This document shows positions 24,767-36,876 of a stretch of 49,472 nucleotides of DNA, piece by piece. The stretch is from NCBI GenBank assembly GCA_002189035.1, contig NEEC01000294.1, forward strand, positions 1-49,472, given 5' to 3'. This DNA comes from Utricularia gibba. Taxonomy: Eukaryota > Streptophyta > Magnoliopsida > Lamiales > Lentibulariaceae. The notes under the pieces were generated by a model. It had not been told where the DNA came from, ran no database searches, and saw only the letters and a list, made by a program, of their open reading frames with translations. A program made the position numbers and the translations under genes. Positions within the stretch are counted from its first letter, which is position 1; every line of letters starts with the position of its first letter.

Positions 24767-25073
24767 ATGCATCATTGTATTCATTGATTTGTATCCTTTT
24801 GTCCTCATGAGCCATAAAGAATCGCGGCCGGACCAAGTTCCTAGCAAAACTGGCCGCCACAAAACGAGAAGCTGTTCCTTGAAAAACCATGTAGGCAACA
24901 CCGAAAACCGAACGTTAATAAATACATCACTTTCTTTGCCGGGCTACAACTTACTTTGGGCCAAGCCTAAGCTGATCTTTTTCCGGTTCCAAGTGCCCCC
25001 CAAGACCGCCTCCTCATGTATAAAGTATGTTGTTAAAAAAGGTGGGGTGCACTTGACATCGTAATTTAAACAA
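24767..25073. repeat. B unit (307 bp) with 3' deletion
   Basis: It has CGCGGCCGG and TTCCTAGCAAAACTGG. Near the end ATCATG is lost, giving TTAAAAAAGGTGGGG. GATATC lies upstream at 24748. Confidence 0.91.
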
Positions 25074-25385
25074 ATGCATCATTTTTTTTTATTCGATTTG
25101 CATCCAGTTGACCTCATGAGCCAGACAGAAATGGGGTCAAGGACCAAGTTCCCAGCGAGACTGGCCGCCACAAACGAGAAGCGGTTCCTTGATAAACCAT
25201 GCAGGCAGCCCCGAAAAACGAACGATAATAAATACATCACTTTATTTGCCGGACTACAACTAACTCTCGGTGCAAGCCAAACATTACCTTTGTCCCGTTC
25301 CAGGTGCACCCAAAGACCGCCTGCTCAAGTATAAAGTAAGTTGTTGAAAAAATCATGGGTGCACGTGACATCATAATTTAAACAA
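25074..25385. repeat. C unit with CATGCAGG variant
   Basis: It has TTATTCGATTT, CCAGACAGAAATGGGG, GATAAACCATGCAGG and GAAAAACGAACG. It is the third consecutive C unit with CATGCAGG. Confidence 0.9.
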
Positions 25386-25700
25386 ATGCATCATTTTTTT
25401 TATCGATTTGCATCCAGTTGACCTCATGAGCCATACATAATCGGGATCAAGGACCAAGTTCCCAGCGAGACTGGCCGCCACAAAACGAGAAGCGGTTCCT
25501 TGAAAAACCATGTAGGCAGCCCCCGAAAAACGAACGATAATAAATACATCACTTTATTTGCCGGACTACAACTAACTCTCGGTGCAAGCCAAACATTACC
25601 TTTGTCCCGTTCCAGGTGCACCCAAAGACCGCCTGCTCAAGTATAAAGTAAGTTGTTGAAAAAATCATGTGGGGTGCACGTGACATCATAATTTAAACAA

Positions 25701-26013
25701 ATGCATCATTTTTTTAATCGATTTGCATCCAGTTGACCTCATGAGCCATACAGAATCGGGGTCAAGGACCAAGTTCCCAGCGAGACTGGCCGCCAAAAAC
25801 GAGAAGCGGTTCCTTGAAAAACCATGTAGGCAGCCCCGAAAAGCGAACGATAATAAATACATCACTTTATTTGCCGGACTACAACTAACTCTCGATGCAA
25901 GCCATACCTTACCTTTGTCCCGTTCCAGGTGCACCCAAAGACCGCCTGCTCAAGTATAAAGTAAGTTGTTGAAAAAATCATGTGGGGTGCACGTGATATC
26001 GTAATTTAAACAA
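25701..26013. repeat. B-1 variant A unit (GATGCAAGCCATACC)
   Basis: Directly before the B unit at 26014, this A unit reads CTCGATGCAAGCCATACC instead of CTCGGTGCAAGCCAAACC. The same variant recurs at 35936 and 47740, again directly before a B unit. It also has GAAAAGCGAACG. Confidence 0.85.
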
Positions 26014-26319
26014 ATGCATCATTGTATTCATTGATTTGTATCCTTTTGTCCTCATGAGCCATAAAGAATCGGGGCCCGGACCAAGTTCCTAGCGAGACTG
26101 GCCGCCACAAAACGAGAAGCTGTTCCTTGAAAAACCATGTAGGCACCGAAAACCGAACGATAATAATACATCACTTTCTTTGCCGGGCTACAACTTACTT
26201 TGGGCCAAGGCCTAAGCTGATCTTTTCCGTTCCAAGTGCCCCCCAAGACCGCCTCCTCAGTATAAAGTATGTTGTTAAAAAAATCATGTGGGGTGCACGT
26301 GACATCGTAATTTAAACAA
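26014..26319. repeat. B unit (306 bp)
   Basis: It has CGGGGCCCGG, AGGCACCG (ACA lost) and the A-type base in CGATAATAATAC, where AATAAA is lost. GGGCCAAGGCCTAAGC is intact. The tail is CACGTGACATCG, so the E-box is kept. Confidence 0.9.
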
Positions 26320-26633
26320 ATGCATCATTTTTTTTTATTCGATTTGCATCCAGTTGACCTCATGAGCCATACAGAATGGGGTCAAGGACCAAGTTCCCAG
26401 CGAGACTGGCCGCCAAAAACGAGAAGCGGTTCCTTGAAAAACCATGTAGGCAGCCCCCGAAAACCGAACGATAATAAATACATCACTTTATTTGCCGGAC
26501 TACAACTAACTCTCGGTGCAAGCCAAACTTACCTTTGTCCCGTTCCAGGTGCACCCAAAGACCGCCTGCTCAAGTATAAAGTAAGTTGTTGAAAAAATCA
26601 TGTGGGGTGCACGTGACATCATAATTTAAACAA
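26320..26633. repeat. C unit
   Basis: It has TTATTCGATTT and ACAGAATGGGG but normal GAAAACCGAACG, so it has only the 5' half of the C signature. Confidence 0.85.
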
Positions 26634-26948
26634 ATGCATCATTTTTTTAATCGATTTGCATCCAGTTGACCTCATGAGCCATACAGAATCGGGGTCAAGG
26701 ACCAAGTTCCCAGCGAGACTGGCCGCCACAAAACGAGAAGCGGTTCCTTGAAAAACCATGTAGGCAGCCCCCGAAAACCGAACGATAATAAATACATCAC
26801 TTTATTTGCCGGACTACAACTAACTCTCGGTGCAAGCCAAACCTTACCTTTGTCCCGTTCCAGGTGCACCCAAAGACCGCCTGCTCAAGTATAAAGTAAG
26901 TTGTTGAAAAAATCATGTGGGGTGCACGTGACATCGTAATTTAAACAA

Positions 26949-27246
26949 ATGCATCATTTTTTTCATCGATTTGCATCCTTGACCTCATGAGCCATACAGA
27001 ATCGGGGCAAGGACCAAGTTCCAGCGAGACTGGCCGCCACAAAACGAGAAGCGGTTCCTTGAAAAACCATGTAGGCAACCCGAAAACCGAACGATAATAA
27101 ATACATCACTTTATTTGCCGGGCTACAACTTACTTTCAAGCCTAAATCTTTTTCCGTTCCAAGTGCCCCCCAAGACCGCCTCCTCAAGTATAAAGTAAGT
27201 TGTTAAAAAATCATGTGGGGTGCACGTGACATCGTAATTTAAACAA
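26949..27246. repeat. B/A hybrid unit (298 bp)
   Basis: The first two-thirds are A-like (CATCGATTTGCATCC, ACAGAATCGGGGCAAGG, GCGGTTCC, CGATAATAAA). The last third is B-like (GGGCTACAACTTAC, AAGCCTAAATCTTTTTCC, AAGTGCCCCCC, CGCCTCCTC). The flank is GACATCGTAA without GATATC, and no typical C unit follows. Confidence 0.87.
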
Positions 27247-28188
27247 ATGCATCATTTTTTTTATCGATTTGCATCCAGTTGACCTCATGAGCCATACAGA
27301 ATCGGGGTCAAGGACCAAGTTCCCAGCGAGACTGGCCGCCACAAAACGAGAAGCGGTTCCTTGAAAAACCATGTAGGCAGCCCCCGAAAAACCGAACGAT
27401 AATAAATACATCACTTTATTTGCCGGACTACAACTAACTCTCGGTGCAAGCCAAACTTACCTTTGTCCCGTTCCAGGTGCACCCAAAGACCGCCTGCTCA
27501 AGTATAAAGTAAGTTGTTGAAAAAATCATGTGGGGTGCACGTGACATCATAATTTAAACAAATGCATCATTTTTTTTAATCGATTTGCATCCAGTTGACC
27601 TCATGAGCCATACAGAATCGGGGTCAAGGACCAAGTTCCCAGCGAGACTGGCCGCCAAAAACGAGAAGCGGTTCCTTGAAAAACCATGTAGGCAGCCCCC
27701 GAAAACCGAACGATAATAAATACATCACTTTATTTGCCGGACTACAACTAACTCTCGGTGCAAGCCAAACTTACCTTTGTCCCGTTCCAGGTGCACCCAA
27801 AGACCGCCTGCTCAAGTATAAAGTAAGTTGTTGAAAAAAATGTGGGGTGCACGTGACATCATAATTTAAACAAATGCATCATTTTTTTTAATCGATTTGC
27901 ATCCAGTTGACCTCATGAGCCATACAGAATCGGGGTCAAGGACCAAGTTCCCAGCGAGACTGGCCGCCACAAAACGAGAAGCGGTTCCTTGAAAAACCAT
28001 GTAGGCAGCCCCCGAAAACCGAACGATAATAAATACATCTTTTTATTTGCCGGACTACAACTAACTCTCGGTGCAAGCCAAACCTTACCTTTGTCCCGTT
28101 CCAGGTGCACCCAAAGACCGCCTGCTCAAGTATAAAGTAAGTTGTTGAAAAAATCATGTGGGGTGCACGTGATATCGTAATTTAAACA

Positions 28189-28486
28189 ATGCATCATTGT
28201 ATTCATTGATTTGTATCCTTTTGTCCTCATGAGCCATAAAGAATCGGGGCCGGACCAAGTTCCTAGCGAGACTGGCCGCCACAAAACGAGAAGCTGTTCC
28301 TTGAAAAACCATGTAGGCAACACCGAAAACCGAACGTTAATAAATACATCACTTTCTTTGCCGGGCTACAACTTACTTTGGGCAAGCCTAAATCTTTTTC
28401 CGTTCCAAGTGCCCCAAAGACCGCTCAGTATAAAGTAGTTGTTAAAAAAATCATGTGGGGTGCACTTGACATCGTAATTTAAACAA
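28189..28486. repeat. B unit (298 bp), shortened
   Basis: It has TTGTATTCATTGATTTG, CGGGGCCGG, GGGCAAGCCTAAATCTTTTTCC and GTGCCCCAAAGACCGCTCAG, with several deletions in the 3' third. GATATC lies upstream at 28171. Confidence 0.9.
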
Positions 28487-28798
28487 ATGCATCATTTTTT
28501 TTATTCGATTTGCATCCAGTTGACCTCATGAGCACAGAAATGGGGTCAAGGACCAAGTTCCCAGCGAGACTGGCCGCCACAAAACGAGAAGCGGTTCCTT
28601 GAAAAACCATGTAGGCAGCCCCCGAAACCGAACGATAATAAATACATCACTTTATTTGCCGGACTACAACTAACTCTCGGTGCAAGCCAAACATTACCTT
28701 TGTCCCGTTCCAGGTGCACCCAAAGACCGCCTGCTCAAGTATAAAGTAAGTTGTTGAAAAAAATCATGTGGGGTGCACGTGACATCATAATTTAAAAA
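28487..28798. repeat. C unit
   Basis: It has TTATTCGATTT and GAGCACAGAAATGGGG. The C-tract region reads CCCCCGAAACCG. Confidence 0.87.
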
Positions 28799-29114
28799 AT
28801 GCATCATTTTTTTTAATCGATTTGCATCCAGTTGACCTCATGAGCCATACAGAATCGGGGTCAAGGACCAAGTTCCCAGCGAGACTGGCCGCCACAAAAC
28901 GAGAAGCGGTTCCTTGAAAAACCATGTAGGCAGCCCCCGAAAACCGAACGATAATAAATACATCACTTTATTTGCCGGACTACAACTAACTCTCGGTGCA
29001 AGCCAAACCTTACCTTTGTCCCGTTCCAGGTGCACCCAAAGACCGCCTGCTCAAGTATAAAGTAAGTTGTTGAAAAAATCATGTGGGGTGCACGTGACAT
29101 CATAATTTAAACAA

Positions 29115-29374
29115 ATGCATCATTTTTTTGATTTGCATCCAGTTGACCTCATGAGCCATAGAATCGGGGCGGACCAAGTTCCAGCGAGACTGGCCGCCAC
29201 AAAACGAGAAGCTGTTCTTGAAAAACCATGTAGGCAACCCGAAAACCGAACGTAAATACATCACTTTATTTGCCGGGCTACAACAAAGCCTAAGGTTCCA
29301 ACAAGACCGCCTGCTCAAGTATAAAGTAAGTTGAAAAATCATGTGGGGTGCACGTGACATCATAATTTAAACAA
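29115..29374. repeat. Deleted B/A hybrid unit (260 bp)
   Basis: This is the shortest unit in the window. It retains the order of elements but has lost about 50 bp in many separate small deletions: part of the T-run and AATC, TTCGGGGCGGACC, GCTGTTCTTG, CAACCCG, CGTAAATACATCA (AATAAA lost), most of the segment between CTACAAC and GACCGCC, and TTG in GTAAGTTGAAAAATC. B-diagnostic GCTGTT, GGGCTACAAC and GCCTAAG are present. Confidence 0.9.
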
Positions 29375-30000
29375 ATGCATCATTTTTTTTAATCGATTTG
29401 CATCCAGTTGACCTCATGAGCCATACAGAATCGGGTCAAGGACCAAGTTCCCAGCGAGACTGGCCGCCACAAAACGAGAAGCGGTTCCTTGAAAAACCAT
29501 GTAGGCAGCCCCCGAAAAACGAACGATAATAAATACATCACTTTATTTGCCGGACTACAACTAACTCTCGGTGCAAGCCAAACTTACCTTTGTCCCGTTC
29601 CAGGTGCACCCAAAGACCGCCTGCTCAAGTATAAAGTAAGTTGTTGAAAAAATCATGTGGGGTGCACGTGACATCATAATTTAAACAAATGCATCATTTT
29701 TTTTAATCGATTTGCATCCAGTTGACCTCATGAGCCATACAGAATCGGGGTCAAGGACCAAGTTCCCAGCGAGACTGGCCGCCACAAAACGAGAAGCGGT
29801 TCCTTGAAAAACCATGTAGGCAGCCCCCGAAAACCGAACGATAATAAATACATCACTTTATTTGCCGGACTACAACTAACTCTCGTGCAAGCCAAACCTT
29901 ACCTTTGTCCCGTTCCAGTGCACCCAAAAACCGCCTGCTCAAGTATAAAGTAAGTTGTTGAAAAAATCATGGGGTGCACGTGATATCGTAATTTAAACAA

Positions 30001-30308
30001 ATGCATCATTGTATTCATTGATTTGTATCCTTTTGTCCTCATGAGCCATAAGAATCGCGGGCCCGGACCAAGTTCCTAGCGAGACTGGCCGCCACAAAAC
30101 GAGAAGCTGTTCCTTGAAAAACCATGTAGGCACACCGAAAACCGAACGTTAATAAATACATCACTTTCTTTGCCGGGCTACAACTTACTTTGGGCCAAGC
30201 CTAAGCTGATCTTTTTTCCGTTCCAAGTGCCCCCCAAAACCGCCTCCTCATGTATAAAGGTTGTTAAAAAAATCATGTGGGGTGCACGTGACATCGTAAT
30301 TTAAACAA
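30001..30308. repeat. B unit (308 bp)
   Basis: It has ATAAGAATCGCGGGCCCGG, AGGCACACCG, GGGCCAAGCCTAAGCTG, CCCCCCAAAACCGCC and TATAAAGGTTGTT (GTAT lost). The tail is CACGTGACATCG. GATATC lies upstream at 29982. Confidence 0.9.
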
Positions 30309-30619
30309 ATGCATCATTTTTTTATTCGATTTGCATCCAGTTGACCTCATGAGCCATACAGAATGGGGTCAAGGACCAAGTTCCAGCGAGACTGGCCGCC
30401 ACAAAACGAGAAGCGGTTCCTTGAAAAACCATGTAGGCAGCCCCCGAAAACGAACGATAATAAATACATCACTTTTTTGCCGGACTACAACTAACTCTCG
30501 GTGCAAGCCAAACCTTACCTTTGTCCCGTTCCAGGTGCACCCAAAGACCGCCTGCTCAAGTATAAAGTAAGTTGTTGAAAAAATCATGTGGGGTGCACGT
30601 GACATCATAATTTAAACAA
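30309..30619. repeat. C unit
   Basis: It has TTATTCGATTT, ACAGAATGGGG, GAAAACGAACG, and CACTTTTTTGCC with a small deletion. Confidence 0.86.
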
Positions 30620-30935
30620 ATGCATCATTTTTTTTAATCGATTTGCATCCAGTTGACCTCATGAGCCATACAGAATCGGGGTCAAGGACCAAGTTCCCAG
30701 CGAGACTGGCCGCCACAAAACGAGAAGCGGTTCCTTGAAAAACCATGTAGGCAGCCCCCGAAAACCGAACGATAATAAATACATCACTTTATTTGCCGGA
30801 CTACAACTAACTCTCGGTGCAAGCCAAACCTTACCTTTGTCCCGTTCCAGGTGCACCCAAAGACCGCCTGCTCAAGTATAAAGTAAGTTGTTGAAAAAAT
30901 CATGTGGGGTGCACGTGATATCGTAATTTAAACAA

Positions 30936-31244
30936 ATGCATCATTGTATTCATTGATTTGTATCCTTTTGTCCTCATGAGCCATAAAGAATCGGGCCCGG
31001 ACCAAGTTCCTAGCGAAACTGGCCGCCACAAAACGAGAAGCTGTTCCTTGAAAAACCATGTAGGCAACACCGAAAACCGAACGTTAATAAATACATCACT
31101 TTCTTTGCCGGGCTACAACTTACTTTGGGCCAAGCCTAAGCTGATCTTTTTCCGGTTCCAAGTGCCCCCAAGACCGCCTCCTCATGTATAAAGTATGTTG
31201 TTAAAAAATCATGTGGGGTGCACTTGACATCGTAATTTAAACAA
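30936..31244. repeat. B unit (309 bp)
   Basis: It is a standard B with ATCGGGCCCGG, TTCCTAGCGAAAC, GGGCCAAGCCTAAGCTG and a CACTTGACATCG tail. GATATC lies upstream at 30917. The next B is eight units away. Confidence 0.92.
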
Positions 31245-31559
31245 ATGCATCATTTTTTTTATTCGATTTGCATCCAGTTGACCTCATGAGCCAGACAGAA
31301 ATGGGTCAAGGACCAAGTTCCCAGCGAGACTGGCCGCCACAAAACGAGAAGCGGTTCCTTGAAAAACCATGTAGGCAGCCCCCGAAAAACGAACGATAAT
31401 AAATACATCACTTTATTTGCCGGACTACAACTAACTCTCGGTGCAAGCCAAACATTACCTTTGTCCCGTTCCAGGTGCACCCAAAGACCGCCTGCTCAAG
31501 TATAAAGTAAGTTGTTGAAAAAATCATGTGGGGTGCACGTGACATCATAATTTAAACAA
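31245..31559. repeat. C unit
   Basis: It carries the full C signature: TTATTCGATTT, CCAGACAGAAATGGG and GAAAAACGAACG. Confidence 0.9.
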
Positions 31560-32184
31560 ATGCATCATTTTTTTTAATCGATTTGCATCCAGTTGACCTC
31601 ATGAGCCATACAGAATCGGGGTCAAGGACCAAGTTCCCAGCGAGACTGGCCGCCAAACGAGAAGCGGTTCCTTGAAAAACCATGTAGGCAGCCCCCGAAA
31701 ACGAACGATAATAAATACATCACTTTATTTGCCGGACTACAACTAACTCTCGTGCAAGCCAACTTACCTTTGTCCCGTTCCAGGTGCACCCAAAGACCGC
31801 CTGCTCAAGTATAAAGTAAGTTGTTGAAAAAAATCATGTGGGGTGCACGTGACATCATAATTTAAACAAATGCATCATTTTTTTTTAATCGATTTGCATC
31901 CAGTTGACCTCATGAGCCATACAGAATCGGGGTCAAGGACCAAGTTCCCAGCGAGACTGGCCGCCACAAAACGAGAAGCGGTTCCTTGAAAACCATGTAG
32001 GCAGCCCCCGAAAACCGAACGATAATAAATACATCACTTTATTTGCCGGACTACAACTAACTCTCGGTGCAAGCCAACCTTACCTTTGTCCCGTTCCAGG
32101 TGCACCCAAAGACCGCCTGCTCAAGTATAAAGTAAGTTGTTGAAAAAATCATGTGGGGTGCACGTGACATCATAATTTAAACAA

Positions 32185-32496
32185 ATGCATCATTTTTTTT
32201 AATCGATTTGCATCCAGTTGACCTCATGAGCCATACAGAATCGGGGTCAAGGACCAAGTTCCCAGCGAGACTGGCCGCCACAAAACGAGAAGCGGTTCCT
32301 TGAAAAACCATGTAGGCAGCCCCCGAAAAAACGAACGATAATAAATACATCACTTTATTTGCCGGACTACAACTAACTCTCGTGCAAGCCAAACTACCTT
32401 TGTCCCGTTCCGTGCCCCCCAAGACCGCCTGCTCAAGTATAAAGTAAGTTGTTAAAAAAATCATGTGGGGTGCACGTGACATCATAATTTAAACAA
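32185..32496. repeat. A unit with B-like 3' segment
   Basis: It is type A until CTCGTGCAAGCC, then has TTCCGTGCCCCCCAAGACC and GTTGTTAAAAAAATC, which are B-like. It also has a run of six A in GAAAAAACGAACG. It resembles a short gene-conversion or crossover product. Confidence 0.75.
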
Positions 32497-33433
32497 ATGC
32501 ATCATTTTTTTTAATCGATTTGCATCCAGTTGACCTCATGAGCCATACAGAATCGGGGTCAAGGACCAAGTTCCCAGCGAGACTGGCCGCCACAAAACGA
32601 GAAGCGGTTCCTTGAAAAACCATGTAGGCAGCCCCCGAAAACGAACGATAATAAATACATCACTTTATTTGCCGGACTACAACTAACTCTCGGTGCAAGC
32701 CAAACTTACCTTTGTCCCGTTCCAGGTGCACCCAAAGACCGCCTGCTCAAGTATAAAGTAAGTTGTTGAAAAAATCATGTGGGGTGCACGTGACATCATA
32801 ATTTAAACAAATGCATCATTTTTTTTTAATCGATTTGCATCCAGTTGACCTCATGAGCCATACAGAATCGGGTCAAGGACCAAGTTCCCAGCGAGACTGG
32901 CCGCCACAAAACGAGAAGCGGTTCCTTGAAAAACCATGTAGGCAGCCCCCGAAAACCGAACGATAATAAATACATCTTTATTTGCCGGACTACAACTAAC
33001 TCTCGGTGCAAGCCAACCTTACCTTTGTCCCGTTCCAGGTGCACCCAAAGACCGCCTGCTCAAGTATAAAGTAAGTTGTTGAAAAAATCATGTGGGGTGC
33101 ACGTGACATCATAATTTAAACAAATGCATCATTTTTTTAATCGATTTGCATCCAGTTGACCTCATGAGCCATACAGAATCGGGTCAAGGACCAAGTTCCC
33201 AGACTGGCCGCCACAAAACGAGAAGCGGTTCCTTGAAAAACCATGTAGGCAGCCCCCGAAAACCGAACGATAATAAATACATCACTTTATTTGCCGGACT
33301 ACAACTAACTCTCGGTGCAAGCCAAACCTTACCTTTGTCCCGTTCCAGGTGCACCCAAAGACCGCCTGCTCAAGTATAAAGTAAGTTGTTGAAAAAATCA
33401 TGTGGGGTGCACGTGATATCGTAATTTAAACAA

Positions 33434-33746
33434 ATGCATCATTGTATTCATTGATTTGTATCCTTTTGTCCTCATGAGCCATAAAGAATCGCGGGCCCGG
33501 ACCAAGTTCCTAGCGAAACTGGCCGCCACAAAACGAGAAGCTGTTCCTTGAAAAACCATGTAGGCAACACCGAAAACCGAACGTTAATAAATACATCACT
33601 TTCTTTGCCGGGCTACAACTTACTTTGGGCCAAGGCCTAAGCTGATCTTTTTCCGGTTCCAAGTGCCCCCAAGACCGCCTCCTCATGTATAAAGTATGTT
33701 GTTTAAAAAATCATGTGGGGTGCACTTGACATCGTAATTTAAACAA
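33434..33746. repeat. B unit (313 bp), near full-length reference
   Basis: It is one of the best-preserved B copies: GTATTCATTGATTTG, CGCGGGCCCGG, TTCCTAGCGAAAC, CAACACCG, CGTTAATAAA, GGGCCAAGGCCTAAGC, GATCTTTTTCCGG, CGCCTCCTCATG, TATAAAGTATG and CACTTGACATCG. GATATC lies upstream at 33415. Confidence 0.93.
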
Positions 33747-34060
33747 ATGCATCATTTTTTTTATTCGATTTGCATCCAGTTGACCTCATGAGCCATACAA
33801 ATGGGGTCAAGGACCAAGTTCCCAGCGAGACTGGCCGCCACAAAACGAGAAGCGGTTCCTTGAAAAACCATGTAGGCAGCCCCCGAAAACCGAACGATAA
33901 TAAATACATCACTTTATTTGCCGGACTACAACTAACTCTCGGTGCAAGCCAAACATTACCTTTGTCCCGTTCCAGGTGCACCCAAAGACCGCCTGCTCAA
34001 GTATAAAGTAAGTTGTTGAAAAAATCATGTGGGGTGCACGTGACATCATAATTTAAACAA
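33747..34060. repeat. C unit
   Basis: It has TTATTCGATTT and CATACAAATGGGG; the remainder is standard A with GAAAACCGAACG. Confidence 0.86.
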
Positions 34061-35000
34061 ATGCATCATTTTTTTATCGATTTGCATCCAGTTGACCTCA
34101 TGAGCCATACAATCGGGTCAAGGACCAAGTTCCAGCGAGACTGGCCGCCACAAAACGAGAAGCGGTTCCTTGAAAAACCATGTAGGCAGCCCCCGAAAAC
34201 CGAACGATAATAAATACATCACTTTATTTGCCAGACTACAACTAACTCTCGGTGCAAGCCAAACATTACCTTTGTCCGTTCCAGGTGCACCCAAAGACCG
34301 CCTGCTCAAGTATAAAGTAAGTTGTTGAAAAAAATCATGTGGGGTGCACGTGACATCATAATTTAAACAAATGCATCATTTTTTTTAATCGATTTGCATC
34401 CAGTTGACCTCATGAGCCATACAGAATCGGGGTCAAGGACCAAGTTCCCAGCGAGACTGGCCGCCACAAAACGAGAAGCGGTTCCTTGAAAAACCATGTA
34501 GGCAGCCCCCGAAAAAAGCGAACGATAATAAATACATCACTTTATTTGCCGGACTACAACTAACTCTGGATGCAAGCCAACCTTACCTTTGTCCCGTTCC
34601 AGGTGCACCCAAAGACCGCCTGCTCAAGTATAAAGTAAGTTTGTTGAAAAAATCATGTGGGGTGCACGTGACATCATAATTTAAACAAATGCATCATTTT
34701 TTTTAATCGATTTGCATCCAGTTGACCTCATGAGCCATACAGAATCGGGGTCAAGGACCAAGTTCCCAGCGAGACTGGCCGCCACAAAACGAGAAGCGGT
34801 TCCTTGAAAAACCATGTAGGCAGCCCCCGAAAACCGAACGATAATAAATACATTTTTATTTGCCGGACTACAACTAACTCTCGTGCAAGCCAACCTTACC
34901 TTTGTCCCGTTCCAAGTGCACCCAAAAACCGCCTGCTCAAGTATAAAGTAAGTTGTTGAAAAAATCATGTGGGGTGCACGTGATATCGTAATTTAAACAA

Positions 35001-35310
35001 ATGCATCATTGTATTCATTGATTTGTATCCTTTTGTCCTCATGAGCCATAAAGAATCGCGGGCCCGGACCAAGTTCCTAGCGAGACTGGCCGCCACAAAA
35101 CGAGAAGCTGTTCCTTGAAAAACCATGTAGGCAACACCGAAAACCGAACGTTAATAAATACATCACTTTCTTTGCCGGGCTACAACTACTTTGGCCAAGC
35201 CTAAGCTGATCTTTTTCCGTTCCAAGTGCCCCCAAAACCGCCTCCTCATGTATAAAGTAATGTTGTTAAAAAAATCATGTGGGGTGCACTTGACATCGTA
35301 ATTTAAACAA
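35001..35310. repeat. B unit (310 bp)
   Basis: It has CGCGGGCCCGG, ACTACTTTGGCCAAGCCTAAGC, CCCCCAAAACCGCC and TATAAAGTAATG. GATATC lies upstream at 34982. The preceding A unit has CCAAGTGCACCC and AAAAACCGCC, echoing B. Confidence 0.91.
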
Positions 35311-35622
35311 ATGCATCATTTTTTTATTCGATTTGCATCCAGTTGACCTCATGAGCCAACAAATCGGGTCAAGGACCAAGTTCCCAGCGAGACTGGCCGC
35401 CACAAAACGAGAAGCGGTTCCTTGAAAAAACCATGTAGGCAGCCCCCGAAAAACGAACGATAATAAATACATCACTTTATTTGCCGGACTACAACTAACT
35501 CTCGGTGCAAGCCAAACATTACCTTTGTCCCGTTCCAGGTGCACCCAAAGACCGCCTGCTCAAGTATAAAGTAAGTTGTTGAAAAAATCATGTGGGGTGC
35601 ACGTGACATCATAATTTAAAAA
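35311..35622. repeat. C unit
   Basis: It has TTATTCGATTT, GAGCCAACAAATCGGG and GAAAAACGAACG. Confidence 0.86.
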
Positions 35623-35935
35623 ATGCATCATTTTTTTAATCGATTTGCATCCAGTTGACCTCATGAGCCATACAGAATCGGGTCAAGGACCAAGTTCCCA
35701 GCGAGACTGGCCGCCACAAAACGAGAAGCGGTTCCTTGAAAAACCATGTAGGCAGCCCCGAAAACCGAACGATAATAAATACATCACTTTATTTGCCGGA
35801 CTACAACTAACTCTCGGTGCAAGCCAAACTTTACCTTTGTCCGTTCCAGGTGCACCCAAAGACCGCCTGCTCAAGTATAAAGTAAGTTGTTGAAAAAAAT
35901 CATGTGGGGTGCACGTGACATCATAATTTAAACAA

Positions 35936-36250
35936 ATGCATCATTTTTTTTAATCGATTTGCATCCAGTTGACCTCATGAGCCATACAGAATCGGGGTCA
36001 AGGACCAAATCCCAGCGAGACTGGCCGCCACAAAACGAGAAGCGGTTCCTTGAAAAACCATGTAGGCAGCCCCCGAAAACGAACGATAATAAATACATCT
36101 TTTTTATTTGCCGGACTACAACTAACTCTCGATGCAAGCCATACCTTACCTTTGTCCCGTTCCAAGTGCACCCAAAAACCGCCTGCTCAAGTATAAAGTA
36201 AGTTGTTGAAAAAATCATGTGGGGTGCACGTGATATCGTAATTTAAACAA
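35936..36250. repeat. B-1 variant A unit (GATGCAAGCCATACC)
   Basis: It has ACCAAATCCCAGC, ACATCTTTTTTATTTGCC, CTCGATGCAAGCCATACC, CCAAGTGCACCC and AAAAACCGCC. These changes recur in other units placed directly before B (34689, 47740 and in part 27874). Confidence 0.85.
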
Positions 36251-36559
36251 ATGCATCATTGTTTCATTGATTTGTATCCTTTTGTCCTCATGAGCCATAA
36301 AGAATCGCGGGCCGGACCAAGTTCCTAGCGAGACTGGCCGCCACAAAACGAGAAGCTGTTCCTTGAAAAACCATGTAGGCAACACCGAAAACCGAACGTT
36401 AATAAATACATCACTTTCTTTGCCGGGCTACAACTTACTTTGGGCCAAGGCCTAAGCTGATCTTTTTCCGGTTCCAAGTGCCCCAAAACCGCCTCCTCAT
36501 GTATAAAGTATGTTGTTAAAAAATCATGTGGGGTGCACTTGACATCGTAATTTAAACAA
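36251..36559. repeat. B unit (309 bp)
   Basis: It has TTGTTTCATTGATTTG, CGCGGGCCGG, GGGCCAAGGCCTAAGC and GTGCCCCAAAACCGCC, with a CACTTGACATCG tail. GATATC lies upstream at 36232. Confidence 0.91.
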
Positions 36560-36876
36560 ATGCATCATTTTTTTTATTCGATTTGCATCCAGTTGACCTC
36601 ATGAGCCATACAGAATCGGGGTCAAGGACCAAGTTCCCAGCGAGACTGGCCGCCACAAAACGAGAAGCGGTTCCTTGAAAAACCATGTAGGCAGCCCCCG
36701 AAAACCGAACGATAATAAATACATCACTTTATTTGCCGGACTACAACTAACTCTCGGTGCAAGCCAAACATTACCTTTGTCCCGTTCCAGGTGCACCCAA
36801 AGACCGCCTGCTCAAGTATAAAGTAAGTTGTTGAAAAAATCATGTGGGGTGCACGTGACATCATAATTTAAAACAA
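36560..36876. repeat. C unit, mostly reverted to A
   Basis: Only TTATTCGATTT marks it as C. The rest (ACAGAATCGGGG, GAAAACCGAACG) is canonical A. Confidence 0.82.
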
